This document shows positions 25,674 to 33,683 of a stretch of 37,293 nt of DNA, piece by piece. The DNA is from Anaerolineae bacterium. GTDB lineage: Bacteria; Chloroflexota; Anaerolineae; 4572-78; J111. The position numbers were made by a program, and so were the translations under genes. Location of the stretch: positions 1 through 37,293 of the forward strand of contig JAHDWA010000081.1 of the NCBI GenBank assembly GCA_023382535.1, written 5' to 3'. The first letter of the stretch is position 1. Each line of letters begins with the position of its first letter. Under the pieces are notes generated by a model. The model had not been told where the DNA came from and did not search any database. It saw only the letters and a program-made list of their open reading frames with translations.

Positions 25674-28487
25674 ATGCTGCAAGGCTGGTTTATCTTACTG
25701 GTTTCATTAGCTTATATCGGGCTGCTGTTTGCCATAGCCTATTACGGCGACAAGCGAGCCGATGCCGGGCGCAGCCTCATCCGCAACCCCTACACCTATG
25801 CCCTGTCTATGGGAGTGTACTGTACCGCCTGGACCTTTTATGGCAGCGTTGGCCGCGCCGCCAGCGCCGGGGTGGGCTTTTTGCCGGTTTACCTCGGCCC
25901 TACCCTTATGGTCGCCCTGTGGTGGTTCGTGCTGCGAAAGATCATCCGCATCAGCAAGGCCAATCGTATCACTTCGATTGCCGACTTTATCGCTTCGCGC
26001 TATGGTAAAAGTATGGTTCTGGGAGGGCTGGTTACCGTTATTGCCGTCGTCGGGATTATTCCTTATATTTCTCTTCAATTGAAAGGTATCTCCACCAGCT
26101 TTACCGTCCTGTGGCATTACCCTGAGCTGATGATGCCTGCTAACGTTAACACTGGTCCTATCTTGGGTGATACCGCTTTCCATGCCGCGCTGCTCCTGGC
26201 CGCTTTTGCCATTTTGTTTGGCACACGCCACCTCGACGCGACCGAGCACCACGAAGGGCTGGTGGCAGCCATTGCTTTCGAGTCGGTGATTAAGCTGCTG
26301 GCCTTTCTAGCTATTGGCGTCTTTGTGACCTTCGGCATCTATCACGGCTTTGCCGACCTGTTTGCCCAGGCAGCTAACCAGCCCGATCTGAAAGCGCTCT
26401 TCACCATGCCCTCCGGCAGCTACGGCGATTGGGTCTGGCTCACCTTTATCTCGATGATGGCCATTCTCTTTTTGCCGCGCCAGTTCCAAATGGCCGTGGT
26501 CGAAAACACCGACGAACGCCACCTGAACAAAGCCATCTGGCTCTTTCCCCTCTATTTACTGGCGATCAATGTTTTTGTTTTACCCATAACCTTTGGCGGC
26601 CTGCTGCATTTTCCTGGCGGCAATGTTCACCCCGATACGTTTGTATTAACCCTACCCATGGCCGAGGGCCAGGAAACCCTGGCTTTACTGGTCTTCATTG
26701 GCGGTCTTTCGGCGGCCACCAGTATGGTCATTGTCGAAACAGTCGCGCTGACGACGATGGTTTCTAACGATCTGGTCATGCCGGTCCTGCTGCGCTGGCA
26801 GGCGCTGAGCCTGGCCCAACGAAGCGACCTGAGCGGGCTGTTACTGGGTATCCGGCGCGGCGCGATTCTCGTCATTCTGCTGCTGAGTTACGGTTACTTC
26901 CGGCTCACCGACGAGTCGGTGGCCCTGGTCTCCATCGGCCTGATCTCTTTTGCTGCCGTGGCCCAATTTGCCCCGGCGATTCTGGGCGGGTTGTACTGGA
27001 AGGGAGGCAGCCGGAGCGGAGCGCTGGTCGGCCTGAGCGCCGGTTTTGCGGTCTGGAGCTACACCCTGCCGCTGCCATCGCTGGTTGACTCGGGTTACCT
27101 GCCACCGCAATTCATTGAAATAGGGCCGTTTGGCCTGAACTGGCTCAGGCCCTACGCTCTTTTTGGCCTGGAAGGCCTGGACCCGATCACCCATGCCATG
27201 CTCTGGAGTATGCTGGTCAACGCCGGCGGCTACGTGATTGTTTCGCTGTTGAGCCAGCAGAGTGTGAGCGAACGCAGCCAGGCCACCCTCTTCGTGGATG
27301 CCTTCAAACACGCCAGCGAAGGGGACCGCGCCCGCTTTTGGCGGGGCAGCGCCTCGGTCGCCGCCTTGCGCTCTTTGTTAGGGCGCTTCCTCGGCCAGCA
27401 GCGGGTTGAAGAAGCCTTTGCTCACTATGCCCAGCAGCGCGCCCTCAACTGGTCGCAAGCCCCCGACGCCGATGCCGAACTGGTTGACTTTGCCGAAAAA
27501 CTCCTGGCCGGGGCCATTGGTGCGGCCTCGGCGCGGGTCATGGTCGCCTCGGTGGTTAAAGAAGAACCACTCAGTCTCGAAGAAGTCATGGATATTCTGG
27601 ATGAAACATCACAGGTAATTGCCTACAGCCACCAGTTGGAACAGAAATCGCGCGAGCTGGAAGCGGCCACCGCGGAACTGCGCGCCGCCAACGAACAGCT
27701 CAAGGAACTGGACCGGCTGAAGGATGATTTCATTTCTACCGTCACCCATGAACTGCGCACCCCACTCACCTCCATCCGCGCCTTCTCCGAGATTTTGTGC
27801 GACAACCCTGATTTGGACGGAACCCGGCAGAATCAGTTTTTGACCATTATCCTTAAAGAGAGCGAACGCTTAACCCGGCTGATCAACCAGGTGCTGGATC
27901 TGTCAAAGATTGAGTCCGGCCAGATGGTCTGGTCGCTCTCGGAAATTGATCTGACCGAAGTGATTAAAGAGGCGCTTACGGCCACGGGCCAATTATTCCA
28001 GGAGAAAAATATCCAGGTGGAACTGGATTTGCCGGAGCGCATGCCGCGCCTCAGAGCTGACCGCGATCGGATTATGCAAGTCTTGCTCAATTTGCTCTCC
28101 AACGCCATGAAGTTCTGCAATAATCAGGCCGGCTGGGTCGGCATCCGCCTGCACGTCAGGAACGGTTTTGCCCAGGTGGATGTGAGCGATAACGGGCCGG
28201 GCATCCATCCCAAAGACCAGGAGGTTATTTTTGAAAAATTCCGCCAGGGCGGCAACACCTTAACCGAAAAGCCGCAGGGGACCGGCCTCGGCTTGCCCAT
28301 CTGTCGCCACATCATCACCCATTTTGACGGCAAACTTTGGGTCAAAAGCGAACCCGGTCACGGCGCAACCTTTTCATTTACCCTGCCGCTCCAGCCGCAG
28401 CCGCTGGGCAGTGAAGTCGTCGAAACCAACGGCCGCTCGCGCTTACTGACGACCATCAAATCGCTGCGCGGGTTGACGTTAAAGTAA
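25674..28487 (+). CDS. Symporter-fused sensor histidine kinase (CrbS-like)
   Basis: 937 residues. Residues 1-540 are a sodium:solute symporter domain of about 13 helices (SMGVYCTAWTFYGSVGRA, SIADFIASRYGKS, GGLSAATSMVIVETVAL). A linker of STAC type follows (about 545-660, FWRGSASVAALRSLLGRFLG and SLEEVMDILDETSQV), then a coiled coil, HisKA with FISTVTHELRTPLTSIRA (phosphoacceptor His692), and HATPase with Asn810, DNGPGI (Asp839) and GTGLGLPICRHI. All catalytic boxes are intact. The family includes CrbS of Vibrio and MxtR of Pseudomonas, which control acetate use (established). Likely receiver partners are the CheY-like protein at 29147 or the NarL-type regulator at 16298. Confidence 0.92.
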   Translation: MLQGWFILLVSLAYIGLLFAIAYYGDKRADAGRSLIRNPYTYALSMGVYCTAWTFYGSVGRAASAGVGFLPVYLGPTLMVALWWFVLRKIIRISKANRITSIADFIASRYGKSMVLGGLVTVIAVVGIIPYISLQLKGISTSFTVLWHYPELMMPANVNTGPILGDTAFHAALLLAAFAILFGTRHLDATEHHEGLVAAIAFESVIKLLAFLAIGVFVTFGIYHGFADLFAQAANQPDLKALFTMPSGSYGDWVWLTFISMMAILFLPRQFQMAVVENTDERHLNKAIWLFPLYLLAINVFVLPITFGGLLHFPGGNVHPDTFVLTLPMAEGQETLALLVFIGGLSAATSMVIVETVALTTMVSNDLVMPVLLRWQALSLAQRSDLSGLLLGIRRGAILVILLLSYGYFRLTDESVALVSIGLISFAAVAQFAPAILGGLYWKGGSRSGALVGLSAGFAVWSYTLPLPSLVDSGYLPPQFIEIGPFGLNWLRPYALFGLEGLDPITHAMLWSMLVNAGGYVIVSLLSQQSVSERSQATLFVDAFKHASEGDRARFWRGSASVAALRSLLGRFLGQQRVEEAFAHYAQQRALNWSQAPDADAELVDFAEKLLAGAIGAASARVMVASVVKEEPLSLEEVMDILDETSQVIAYSHQLEQKSRELEAATAELRAANEQLKELDRLKDDFISTVTHELRTPLTSIRAFSEILCDNPDLDGTRQNQFLTIILKESERLTRLINQVLDLSKIESGQMVWSLSEIDLTEVIKEALTATGQLFQEKNIQVELDLPERMPRLRADRDRIMQVLLNLLSNAMKFCNNQAGWVGIRLHVRNGFAQVDVSDNGPGIHPKDQEVIFEKFRQGGNTLTEKPQGTGLGLPICRHIITHFDGKLWVKSEPGHGATFSFTLPLQPQPLGSEVVETNGRSRLLTTIKSLRGLTLK

Positions 28488-28537
28488 AATTTTTGAGGAG
28501 TGTTCACGAACCTGTGGCACGCCACCAGCGATGAAAA

Positions 28538-28602
28538 AGCCCTCACCCCGTCGCTGGCGCGACTCCCCTCTCCCACTGGGAGAAGGGGCGGGGGTGAGGG
28601 CT
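28538..28602. repeat. Nested palindromic repeat
   Basis: Outer arms AGCCCTCACCCC (28538-28549) and GGGGTGAGGGCT (28591-28602) are perfectly complementary. An inner imperfect hairpin (CCCCTCTCCC with GGGAGAAGGGG, about 28565-28587) lies within. The layout is that of the widespread CCCTCACCCC-type REP elements. It sits between the symporter-kinase and the small membrane protein and could act as a processing or stop signal. Confidence 0.7.
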
Positions 28603-28627
28603 ATTTATGAAGGAGGAATCCATCCCT

Positions 28628-29023
28628 ATGCTGCAAAAACGTTCTATCTGGCGCACTCTTTTCAGCGCCCTGGTTGGTGGAATGGGCGGGATCAGCTTGA
28701 CCGCCACCATTTTCCCGTATGTCATGGCTCGCTTTTTGGGCCACCTTTCCCTGGAGGCCCTGGTTAACATGCGGAGCATGGCCCTACTGATGGCCCTGCT
28801 CTGGGCGATGGGCGGCGGGATCGTCGGTTGGGTAGGCGGCGGGCGCACCGGCGCCATCGTGCTCGGCTTGTGCGGGGCTGTCACCGGCCTGACCCTGGGC
28901 CTGCTGGCGGCGCCGGACAATCCTGTAGGCGTGGTCGCCGGGGTTGTCATTGGGCTGCTGTACGGGATACCGGGCGGGATCATTATGGGCCGCGTCTTTC
29001 CCAAACCCGCCAGCGAGGTCTAA
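28628..29023 (+). CDS. Small Gly-rich membrane protein
   Basis: 131 residues from the ATG at 28628, which has AAGGAGG about 11 bp upstream; an ATG at 28607 overlaps that ribosome site and is less likely. About four membrane segments (10-32, 48-68, 72-92, 97-117) are dense in Gly and Ala (GGGIVGWVGGGRTGAIVLGLCGA region), as in tightly packed helical bundles. No family recognised. It lies between the symporter-kinase and the receiver protein, same strand, with palindromes on both sides. Function unknown; a subunit or accessory of the sensing complex is possible. Confidence 0.72.
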   Translation: MLQKRSIWRTLFSALVGGMGGISLTATIFPYVMARFLGHLSLEALVNMRSMALLMALLWAMGGGIVGWVGGGRTGAIVLGLCGAVTGLTLGLLAAPDNPVGVVAGVVIGLLYGIPGGIIMGRVFPKPASEV

Positions 29024-29047
29024 TTTCAAGCAACTCCAAATAAATTA

Positions 29048-29100
29048 GCCGGGATTGGGGGATTAGGAGAATTTTTTATAACTTATCCCCTAATCCCGGC
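29048..29100. repeat. Imperfect palindrome upstream of the receiver gene
   Basis: Arms GCCGGGATTGGGGG (29048-29061) and CCCCTAATCCCGGC (29087-29100) pair over 14 positions with one G-T mismatch; the 25-base loop contains a T6 run. It lies 47 bp before the receiver ATG. Confidence 0.6.
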
Positions 29101-29146
29101 CCAAATCATTCCGGTTTTTGTCCAGAAGGCAAAGGGTAGCAGGGCG

Positions 29147-29518
29147 ATGGCCAAAAAAGTCTTGATTGTTGACGACGAAACAAATATTGTCATTTCCCTG
29201 GAATTTCTAATGGAACAGGCCGGCTACGAGCTGCGCCTCGCGGCTAATGGCCGGGAGGCGCTGGAGCAGGTGGCGGCCTTTCAGCCGGATTTGATTCTCC
29301 TGGACGTGATGATGCCCCACATCAACGGCTTTGATGTCTGCCGCCGTATCCGCGAGAACCCTGCCTGGCAGAACATCAAAATTATTATGCTCACGGCCAA
29401 AGGCCGTGAAGTCGAGATGGCCAAGGGCCTGGCCCTGGGCGCGGATGCTTACATTACCAAACCCTTTTCGACCAAAGAGCTGCTGGCCCAGGTGCGGCAT
29501 ATTTTGGAGCAACTTTAG
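29147..29518 (+). CDS. Stand-alone CheY-like receiver protein
   Basis: 123 residues, receiver domain only. All key residues are present: Asp9/Asp10 (VDDE), phosphoacceptor Asp53 ([17 protein letters not shown]), Thr83 (MLTAKG) and Lys105 (YITKPF). There is no output domain, so it acts by protein contact or as a phosphate relay. It stands between the intact symporter-kinase (25674) and the degenerate-kinase/exonuclease protein (29628); the simplest model is phosphorylation by the first and binding to the second. GCAGGG precedes the ATG closely. Confidence 0.92.
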   Translation: MAKKVLIVDDETNIVISLEFLMEQAGYELRLAANGREALEQVAAFQPDLILLDVMMPHINGFDVCRRIRENPAWQNIKIIMLTAKGREVEMAKGLALGADAYITKPFSTKELLAQVRHILEQL

Positions 29519-29560
29519 CAGGCGATGATTTTCGTTTTGACCATCGAGATAGGGTTGGAC

Positions 29561-29613
29561 GCGTGATGCGTGATACGTAAAAAGTCACGTATCACGCATC
29601 ACGCATTATTTTT
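29561..29613 (+). terminator. Long perfect hairpin with T-rich tail
   Basis: GCGTGATGCGTGATACGT (29561-29578) and its exact complement (29587-29604) form an 18-bp stem with loop AAAAAGTC, followed by ATTATTTTT. Each arm contains two GCGTGAT units. It follows the receiver gene by 43 bp and precedes the exonuclease ATG by 24 bp, so it may uncouple the two genes, or be a dispersed repeat doing so by chance. Confidence 0.6.
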
Positions 29614-29627
29614 ATCTACAGCAGACA

Positions 29628-31733
29628 ATGAACGACTCACTTATCTTGAAACTGGCTAATATTGGGCTGGTCATACTGGGACTGCTGGCCGCGGCGCTCA
29701 TCTTCAACTCGGCCACGGCCGGGGATTGGGCCATCTGGCTCTTTCTGCTGGTCCTGGGGCTGATCCTGGCCCTGGGCCTGGGTCTCAATTACCTTTTCCG
29801 GCACTACATCCTGGCCGCCCGGCGGCTGGCCGAGGAGATGCGCCTGATTCTTACGGCCAATCCGGCCCACCGCGTCCAATTGACTGGCCCGGCGGAGATG
29901 CACCGCCTGGCCGAAACCGCCAATGCTTACGCGGACCGTTTCCAGACCCTTTTGGCCGACGAGGATGACAAAATCCGGCGGGCCAGGGCCGACCTGGAAG
30001 AGGAGCGGAACCGGCTGTCGGTCCTGATGTCGGAGTTAAGCGAGGGCGTGCTGGCCTGCAACATGGAGGGACAGATTTTGCTCTATAACAGCCGGGCCAG
30101 GCAGTTGCTCAGCCAGCCGCCCGGCGGCCACACCCTCTCCGGCGCTGGCGGCTTTATGGGCCTGGGGCGCTCGGTGTTTGGCTTGCTGGACCGCCATGCC
30201 ATCACCCATGCCCTGGAAAACCTGCTCTACCGCAGCCAGAAACAGAGCGGCCCGCTGGTGTCACAGTTTGTCACTACCGCCGCTAACGGCCAGCTCATCC
30301 GCGCCCGAATTGCCCTGGTTTTGGACCAGCAGCATGCGCTGCGCGGTTTCATTCTGACCCTGGAAGATATTACCCGCCAGTTCCAGACCAGCAGCCGCCG
30401 CGATATTTTACTGCAGGCGCTGACCGAGGGCGTGCGGGCTTCGCTGGGCAGCATTCGCGCTGCTATTGAAACCATCCTGGAATACCCGGAGATGGACCAG
30501 GCCAAGCTGCACCGCTTCCGCCAGGTTATTTACGACGAGGCGCTGACCCTCAGCGCCAAGCTTAACCAGGCCACCGCCGACTATGCTGAAGATTTAAAAG
30601 CCGACTGGCAGCTCGAGGAGATGCTCGGCGACGACCTGCTCTGGGCCATTCAGCGCCGCTTTGAGGATAAACTGGGCGTAACCACCACCCTGGAAACCGT
30701 GGAAGAAAATCTTTGGCTCAAAGTAGACAGCTACTCGGTCGTCCAGGCAATGACCTATATGATGGGCCGGCTCAGGGCCGAACTCGACATCCGGCACGTC
30801 ACCTTTCGCCTCAAACAATCGGGCCGCTTCGCCGTGCTGGATATGCTCTGGCCCGACGGCTCGACCGAGATGGAAATCCTGTGGAGCTGGCAAAACCAGG
30901 CCCTGATTACCGAGGGCGAGGGCACGCCCCTGACCCTGCGCGAGGTGGCCGAACGGCACGGCGGCGAAGTCTGGTGCCAGGCCGACCGGGCGACGAATAC
31001 CGCTTACTTCCGGCTCTTGCTGCCGACCACCCAGCCCAAACCGGTCCGCAGCCTCCAGATTTCCCAGGAAAGCCGGCCCGAATATTACGATTTTGATCTG
31101 TTCCACCAGCCCGGCCAGAAGCCCGAACTGGACCAGCGGCCCCTGGCCGAACTGACCTACACCGCCTTTGATACCGAAACGACCGGCCTGTCGCCCTCTG
31201 CCGGCGATGAAATTATCTCCATCGGCGCGGTGCGCATCGTCAACGGGCGCTTGCTCCGCCAGGAAATCTTTGACCAACTGGTGGACCCCCGCCGCTCGAT
31301 TTCGCGCGAGTCAATCAACATTCATGGCATCTCGCCCGACATGCTGGCCGGCCAGCCGACCATCGAGCAGGTGCTGCCCCTGTTCTGCCGCTTCGCCGAA
31401 GACACGGTGCTGGTTGGTCACAACGCCGCCTTCGATATGCGCCTGTTGCAGCTAAAAGAGGCTCAAACCGGGGTCAAATTTATCAACCCGGTGCTGGACA
31501 CGCTGCTCCTGTCGGCGGTCATCCACCCCCACCAGGAAGGCCACAGCCTGGAAGCCATCGCCGCCCGGCTGGGCCTCAACATCATCGGCCGCCACACCTC
31601 CCTCGGCGACGCTATCCTGACCGGCGAAATCTTCCTCAAGCTCATCCCCCTCCTGGCCGAGCGCGGCATTATCACCCTGCAAGATGCCCGCAACGCCGCC
31701 CAGGAGACGTATTACGCGCGGTTGAGTTATTAA
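29628..31733 (+). CDS. Membrane pseudo-histidine-kinase fused to a DEDDh 3'-5' exonuclease
   Basis: 701 residues. Two membrane helices (about 8-28, 34-56), a HAMP-like/coiled-coil stretch (57-125), a PAS-like domain (130-240), a HisKA-like helix pair (250-320) and an HATPase-like region (325-470). The H-box aligns with an intact one as TEGVRASLGSIRA, so the phosphoacceptor His is Glu267 and the Pro is Ser; the ATP-binding Asn and Gly-rich lid are also missing, though the terminal HGGEVW...FRLLLP strand pattern remains. Residues 510-690 form a DnaQ-like nuclease: FDTETTG (Asp515, Glu517), HNAAFD (His598, Asp603) and HTSLGD (His656, Asp661), a complete DEDDh set. Pseudomonas encodes a separate DnaQ-like nuclease beside DUF294 and the symporter; here it is tethered to a dead kinase. 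Confidence 0.88.
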   Translation: MNDSLILKLANIGLVILGLLAAALIFNSATAGDWAIWLFLLVLGLILALGLGLNYLFRHYILAARRLAEEMRLILTANPAHRVQLTGPAEMHRLAETANAYADRFQTLLADEDDKIRRARADLEEERNRLSVLMSELSEGVLACNMEGQILLYNSRARQLLSQPPGGHTLSGAGGFMGLGRSVFGLLDRHAITHALENLLYRSQKQSGPLVSQFVTTAANGQLIRARIALVLDQQHALRGFILTLEDITRQFQTSSRRDILLQALTEGVRASLGSIRAAIETILEYPEMDQAKLHRFRQVIYDEALTLSAKLNQATADYAEDLKADWQLEEMLGDDLLWAIQRRFEDKLGVTTTLETVEENLWLKVDSYSVVQAMTYMMGRLRAELDIRHVTFRLKQSGRFAVLDMLWPDGSTEMEILWSWQNQALITEGEGTPLTLREVAERHGGEVWCQADRATNTAYFRLLLPTTQPKPVRSLQISQESRPEYYDFDLFHQPGQKPELDQRPLAELTYTAFDTETTGLSPSAGDEIISIGAVRIVNGRLLRQEIFDQLVDPRRSISRESINIHGISPDMLAGQPTIEQVLPLFCRFAEDTVLVGHNAAFDMRLLQLKEAQTGVKFINPVLDTLLLSAVIHPHQEGHSLEAIAARLGLNIIGRHTSLGDAILTGEIFLKLIPLLAERGIITLQDARNAAQETYYARLSY

Positions 31734-32764
31734 GAGCTGTAAGAAAGATGCTTCACCTCTTGTAACGCTTCCAGATAATCCCGCAGGCGCTGTACCTCGT
31801 CGTTCACATTGTCGGCGAGGCGTTGGTAATCGGCTACATGGGAAGTAGATTGTTGAATGAGCAGTTGCGAGTAAATCGTTCCCAGCAAAGCCACCGTCGT
31901 CTCTACCTGGATTTCGGCCTGCTGGACGGTGATTTGTAACTGTTCCAAAGCCAAAAGCTGGGCTTTCCGCTGGGTCAGGATGTGCTCCAGGTGAGGGCGC
32001 AGCGCCGGATTGGTTTCAGTGACCAATTGTTGTTCCAGGTCGGCAATAACTTCTGGCAGGTCAACTACATCACGATTGATCAAGTCATTTTGGCGCAGAC
32101 TGGTTAGACCCTGTACCAGCTCCTCAATGGTCTTCTGCCAATTATAGATTTGGCTAAGCAGTTGCTGGCGCTGGTGGCTGGGGTTCGATTTTAAGAGACG
32201 TTCAATTTGGGCAGTGTAGACAGCCGCCTGCTGTAAATGGGGTGGGCCACTACTTTGACCCCGATAAAACAATTGGATCAACCACCAGCCTCCGCCGACC
32301 AAGCCGACCACGCCGCCTAACCATCCCCATTGAGACAGGTTGGTTAAGGGCGAAGTTGTTAAGGCCGGGCGAACCGGACACAGTGGACCGTTTTCTGGGG
32401 CTGGCAGTTGGGTGAAAGGTCTACCCTGGTAGTCAACCGGCTCAGCGCAGTTGAATCGGACCAGAAAATCGTCATCAACCCGCTGAGCCTGGGCTTGCTG
32501 CTCAGGAGTGGGGTTACTTATTGGATGTAATACATAATTTTTGAAAAGATAGAACGTTGAACCACTTCCTGTTACAATCAACCCGTCATGCACCAGGATA
32601 GGATTTCCATCGGGAACACGATGAGGGCCAGGTAAGTTTAGTAACAGGATGAGCGTCCCCAGAACCAGCAGGGTCACACTGACCAATAAGCCCCAGTTCC
32701 GGTGGGGCAGCGACACGGCCGCCCCACCGCTGTAATTTTTCTTTTTCCGGTAACTTTGAGTCAT
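31730..32764 (-). CDS. Two-helix membrane protein with long coiled coil
   Basis: 344 residues: a basic N-terminus (YRKKKNYSGG), a membrane helix (about 24-44), an outer domain of about 100 residues with two Cys (FNCAEP and GPLCPVRP, a possible disulfide), a second helix (about 146-166) and a C-terminal helical/coiled-coil region (175-340) in the cytoplasm rich in Leu and Gln. No family recognised. GAGGG precedes the ATG. Its end overlaps the exonuclease stop by 4 bp, tail to tail. It starts 10 bp after the gene at 32775-33503, so the two are one operon and may form one membrane complex. Confidence 0.72.
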   Translation of the reverse strand: MTQSYRKKKNYSGGAAVSLPHRNWGLLVSVTLLVLGTLILLLNLPGPHRVPDGNPILVHDGLIVTGSGSTFYLFKNYVLHPISNPTPEQQAQAQRVDDDFLVRFNCAEPVDYQGRPFTQLPAPENGPLCPVRPALTTSPLTNLSQWGWLGGVVGLVGGGWWLIQLFYRGQSSGPPHLQQAAVYTAQIERLLKSNPSHQRQQLLSQIYNWQKTIEELVQGLTSLRQNDLINRDVVDLPEVIADLEQQLVTETNPALRPHLEHILTQRKAQLLALEQLQITVQQAEIQVETTVALLGTIYSQLLIQQSTSHVADYQRLADNVNDEVQRLRDYLEALQEVKHLSYSS

Positions 32765-32774
32765 GGTCCCTCAC

Positions 32775-33503
32775 CTAGCGGACGACTCCAAACCCTAAAA
32801 ATTCACCTAAGGCCCCAAAAATTCCGGTCAAAAGATTACCGCCGCCGGCGAAGAGAGTAAAAGAGGTCCCCGGATAGTAGAAGAAGGGGCGCAAACTCCA
32901 GGCTACCTGGCTGATCATGAACAGAAAGAGGATGATCCAACAAACATAAAACAGGTCATGAAGGATATGAGTCTTTGTGCCCGAACTTCTGCTTAACCCC
33001 GTCACCAGGTACAACACCCCGATAGACACCGCAATCACCAAAAACCCAACATTCAGCAGATTAAAAAATTGGTACTCGCTGAGCATTAACCTGAAGGCAA
33101 TGATGATTGAAGTAAAACTGAATAACAAGACCGCCATTGCCGTCACAGCCGTCAGCAGCACCGCTATGGTTTGATTTAGACTGCGTTTGGAGCCGAGCAG
33201 TAAATCGAAAATGTACAGGGTTGGGGCGCAGGCAATCAGGCTGGCCAAGAAAACGAGCGGCAACTTGATGGCCGAACTTAAGGCCTGGAGGGGGTGTCCT
33301 GAGCCAAGAACAGCCCCATAAATCGCCAGGAAGAGTGTACTGGTAATCAGCAAAGCCTCTATTTTCTCCGTCAGGCCGATGCCATCACGAATCTCATTAA
33401 AAAATTCGCCGGGCCGTTGTAAGATGGCCCCGGTGATAGCCAAAAGATCTGCAATTCCTATACCTGACCACTCTGAGGAATGATTTCTAATGACGCGCTG
33501 CAT
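32775..33503 (-). CDS. Yip1-like six-helix membrane protein
   Basis: 242 residues. A soluble start of about 45 residues with ILQRPGEFFNEIRDG resembles the entry motif of bacterial Yip1-domain proteins (a membrane bundle of five or six helices). Hydrophobic segments lie at about 50-70, 77-100, 110-133, 147-168, 183-203 and 218-238. AAAGGAG precedes the ATG at good spacing. First gene of a two-gene operon with 31730-32764 and divergent from the membrane regulator at 33684. Function unknown; the Yip1 assignment is tentative. Confidence 0.75.
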   Translation of the reverse strand: MQRVIRNHSSEWSGIGIADLLAITGAILQRPGEFFNEIRDGIGLTEKIEALLITSTLFLAIYGAVLGSGHPLQALSSAIKLPLVFLASLIACAPTLYIFDLLLGSKRSLNQTIAVLLTAVTAMAVLLFSFTSIIIAFRLMLSEYQFFNLLNVGFLVIAVSIGVLYLVTGLSRSSGTKTHILHDLFYVCWIILFLFMISQVAWSLRPFFYYPGTSFTLFAGGGNLLTGIFGALGEFLGFGVVR

Positions 33504-33569
33504 GATATAGTGTCTCCTTTGCTAAAAAATGAATTTATTTTGCCCCTATTTAACCACCCTGCAAGCGCC

Positions 33570-33596
33570 AAAAACAGTCTAAAAACTGCCAAAAAC
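33570..33596. promoter_or_regulatory. Three phased AAAAAC repeats in the divergent promoter region
   Basis: AAAAAC occurs at 33570-33575, 33581-33586 and 33591-33596, spaced 11 and 10 bp, that is once per helical turn. The outer two lie within GCCAAAAAC direct repeats 21 bp apart. They sit 30 bp upstream of the -35 box for the gene at 33684. They could be curved DNA or an operator. Confidence 0.45.
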
Positions 33597-33625
33597 CGCC
33601 GACTTAACGCAAAAGCAGAAAAGGA

Positions 33626-33654
33626 TTGACAATTTAGCCTGTTACCCCCACAAT
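33626..33654 (+). promoter_or_regulatory. Promoter of the membrane regulator gene
   Basis: Perfect TTGACA (33626-33631), 17-bp spacer, CACAAT (33649-33654). Transcription would begin near 33661, giving a short leader before the GTG at 33684. Confidence 0.5.
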
Positions 33655-33683
33655 AGGATATATTCCACCCAGAGGTAGAGCCT

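Noticed and set aside
30594..31277. 227-codon minus-strand frame opposite the exonuclease fusion
   Set aside because: Antisense shadow; the plus strand carries all DEDDh motifs in frame.
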